Positions 62,546 to 64,000 of a DNA stretch of 64,000 nt are shown piece after piece (position 1 is the stretch's first letter; each line of letters starts with the position of its first letter). The position numbers and the translations under genes are program-made. The notes below the pieces were generated by a model, which saw only the letters and a list, made by a program, of their open reading frames with translations, was not told where the DNA came from and did no database searches. Source of the stretch: Ampullimonas aquatilis (GTDB lineage: Bacteria > Pseudomonadota > Gammaproteobacteria > Burkholderiales > Burkholderiaceae_D); the NCBI RefSeq assembly GCF_049675895.1, contig NZ_CP183834.1:868001-932000 (forward strand). Reading direction: 5' to 3'.

Positions 62546-62806
62546 TTGGTCATGTCAATATTGTCATTTTTACTTGGGGAAAAGAAAAAGACCGCTTTTG
62601 TTGCCAAGGAGCGCCTGCAGATCATTCTGGCGCATGAACGTAGTGGTCGTTCTACTCCGGCGGATTATTTACCAGCTTTGCAAAGAGAGTTGGTCGAAGT
62701 GATTTCCAAATATGTGCAAATTAATCCTGAAGATATCAGGGTGAACCTTGAAAGACAGGATGATTTGGAAGTATTGGAAGTCAAGATAGAAATGCCACAA
62801 GCTTAA
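62546..62806 (+). CDS. minE: Cell division topological specificity factor MinE
   Basis: 86 residues, usual length. KERLQIILAHERS is the MinD-binding helix region. Starts five bases after minD; the usual start may be the second Met (MSILSFLLG) at 62552. Confidence 0.95.
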   Translation: MVMSILSFLLGEKKKTAFVAKERLQIILAHERSGRSTPADYLPALQRELVEVISKYVQINPEDIRVNLERQDDLEVLEVKIEMPQA

Positions 62807-62816
62807 ATTTTGTTTT

Positions 62817-62861
62817 CCCCCAATAAAAAAACAGCCATATAGGCTGTTTTTTTATTGGGGG
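62817..62861. terminator. Strong terminator after minE
   Basis: Twenty-base perfect stem around the loop ATATA. The left arm contains AAAAAAACAGCC, the right GGCTGTTTTTTT, so it works in both directions. Confidence 0.9.
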
Positions 62862-62989
62862 AAGCATCCTATTTTCTGATGTACATAGCTCCGAGATTGA
62901 TGTTGAAGATATAAGGCTGTGGTCATAGATGATTTTCGGCTGCATAGACAAGACGGGCCGGAATTACCATCATTGATTCTCAGCACATT

Positions 62990-63030
62990 TGTCGATTGGT
63001 CATTTCGTTTAGAGGATTGGCCAATCGACA
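62990..63030 (-). terminator. Inverted repeat after the kelch gene
   Basis: Stem TGTCGATTGG / CCAATCGACA with a 21-base loop, 24 bp beyond the stop of the galactose-oxidase-like gene. Possible terminator without a T-run. Confidence 0.4.
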
Positions 63031-63053
63031 GATAAGTGAGCAATAGCAATATA

Positions 63054-64000
63054 TTATTGTGTCATTCTAAGGATTTGTGCGGATTTGGATGGGATACCAT
63101 TCGCATCGAGCGCAAACACCATGTAAAAACCTGGAGGCATCAGAAATTTGTTGGTGGGCAGTTGCAAGGTGACAGAATTGCTGCTTCGACCAACGATGGT
63201 AGTTTCGACGATGCGCTGCTCCATATTGAAAGAGTGGGTAACCGATCCGGTCTTCATGAGTATTACCCGTGTGATTGGGCTACTATGATTGTACTGAATG
63301 ACGAAATTCTGGCTTGGACTTAATTGGGTTGGCGCAGTGATCTGCGGACGATTGGCGTCACTGATCTTGTTATTGTTGGCGTCGATCAGATAGGGTGGAG
63401 TATAGATTTCCACATTACGGTTGGTTTCTGGTCCCCAAGCTCCTCCTGCACCGACCAATACACGACCATCCGGCAGCAACATGGCCATTGAGTGGTACAA
63501 CCGGACCTGCGCTGCAGCCGTCGTGTCTTTTTTCCAGGTGCCGGTGGCAGGGTTCCATATTTCAGCATTGTAAGCCGCCACATTGGTGCCGCTTGGACAG
63601 TTCTTGCCGGGTGTGCCTGGGTTGGTTCCTTCGGTTCCATCAGCATTGCGACATTTGATGTTATAGCCTTCCGAACCACCGGTAGCCAGAACTTTGCCGT
63701 CGGCGAGCAGGGTGAGTGTGCCCCAGACACGATGCGCACTCATGTTTGCACTACGTGTCACGGTGACATTATTTGGGTTGTTGATATCGATAATGTAGGA
63801 CTGATTGGCTCGAATGCCCTTGTTGATTGGGTCGATAACCGTCTCCATGCCGCCCATCTGCAATATTTTGCCCGGTGCATACATGGCAGAACTCAAACCG
63901 ATATTGGTATTGCCATTGTCAGGGACGGGTATGGCAGTATAGCTACTATTGTTGGAGGTATCGAAAATATTACCTGCACTGCGTATGGCCGTGCCTGCAT
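63054..64000 (-). CDS. Galactose-oxidase-like kelch protein (5' end missing)
   Basis: The frame is open through the right edge of the window (reading AGNIFDTSNNSSYTAIPV before the first possible internal start), so only the C-terminal 315 or so residues are seen. Kelch-like repeats (GKVLATGGSEG, LPDGRVLVGAGG) and the C-terminal immunoglobulin-like domain with YNHSSPITRVILMKTGSVTHSFNMEQR, where the histidine after VTHS is a copper ligand in galactose and glyoxal oxidases. Probably secreted; substrate unknown. Confidence 0.85.
   Translation of the reverse strand, partial: AGTAIRSAGNIFDTSNNSSYTAIPVPDNGNTNIGLSSAMYAPGKILQMGGMETVIDPINKGIRANQSYIIDINNPNNVTVTRSANMSAHRVWGTLTLLADGKVLATGGSEGYNIKCRNADGTEGTNPGTPGKNCPSGTNVAAYNAEIWNPATGTWKKDTTAAAQVRLYHSMAMLLPDGRVLVGAGGAWGPETNRNVEIYTPPYLIDANNNKISDANRPQITAPTQLSPSQNFVIQYNHSSPITRVILMKTGSVTHSFNMEQRIVETTIVGRSSNSVTLQLPTNKFLMPPGFYMVFALDANGIPSKSAQILRMTQ

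Noticed and set aside
1..64000. CRISPR arrays, insertion sequences, prophage or integrase genes
   Set aside because: I saw no regularly spaced repeats, transposase or integrase reading frames anywhere in the window.

Overview
The window is a stretch of bacterial chromosome that looks betaproteobacterial (Burkholderiales or Nitrosomonadales type; I do not claim a genus). The evidence is the housekeeping order dnaE, msbA, suhB, trmJ, cysE, then lpxH, ppiB, ppiA, a TPR gene, cysS, an alkA-like gene, accA, tilS, lysC and tRNA-Ser. In addition, NifA carries the cysteine motif of the oxygen-sensitive class and no nifL is present. About 38 kb of nitrogen-fixation genes (roughly 11.5 to 49.5 kb) lies between cysE and lpxH, which from memory are adjacent in many relatives, so the block reads as a nif island placed inside a conserved housekeeping string.

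Left flank (1 to 11.3 kb): the 3' part of dnaE, msbA and suhB (minus strand), trmJ, a long inverted repeat, an orphan PrpF-family gene, two tandem exported SRPBCC-like genes and cysE.

Nif island. (a) A minus-strand operon of 14 genes from nifB down to a 2Fe-2S ferredoxin (20.4 to 11.5 kb): nifB, fdxN, a HesB/IscA protein, a TPR-like protein, an LRV protein with an Fe-S site, two nifZ, an unknown gene, nifS, nifT, a small gene, a DegT-fold protein without the catalytic lysine, a SIR2-like protein and a ferredoxin. (b) nifA (minus). (c) A plus-strand ISC-type operon (iscS, iscU, two A-type carriers, hscA, fdx; no hscB) behind a sigma-54 promoter. (d) nifV, cysE2, nifW, fixABCX, a thioredoxin-fold 2Fe-2S ferredoxin and a second TPR-like gene, also behind a sigma-54 promoter. 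(e) A minus-strand group: truncated globin, unknown protein, SagB-type double nitroreductase, rhodanese-ankyrin protein and NifO. (f) nifHDK, nifEN, nifX, a NifX-associated gene, a small coiled-coil gene, fdxB and nifQ, behind a sigma-54 promoter with a NifA site. Together these cover structural subunits, FeMo-cofactor assembly (nifB, E, N, V, Q, X), Fe-S supply (two cysteine desulfurases plus ISC), electron supply (fixABCX and several ferredoxins) and oxygen handling (globin, Cys-motif NifA). No nifL, modular nifU, nifM, mod, draTG, rnf or glnK is present here.

Right flank (49.7 to 64 kb): lpxH to lysC, tRNA-Ser(GCU), a membrane fatty acid hydroxylase gene, trhO, minCDE and the 3' part of a galactose-oxidase-like kelch gene that runs off the right edge.

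The most unexpected non-coding signal is a dispersed element of about 80 bp, present four times with fixed length, terminal inverted repeats and a constant core (11.3, 34.9, 49.6 and 54.6 kb). Two copies bracket the nif island and one sits inside it. The most unexpected proteins are the lysine-less DegT-fold protein, the SIR2-like protein, the duplicated TPR-like proteins and the globin/SagB/rhodanese-ankyrin group.
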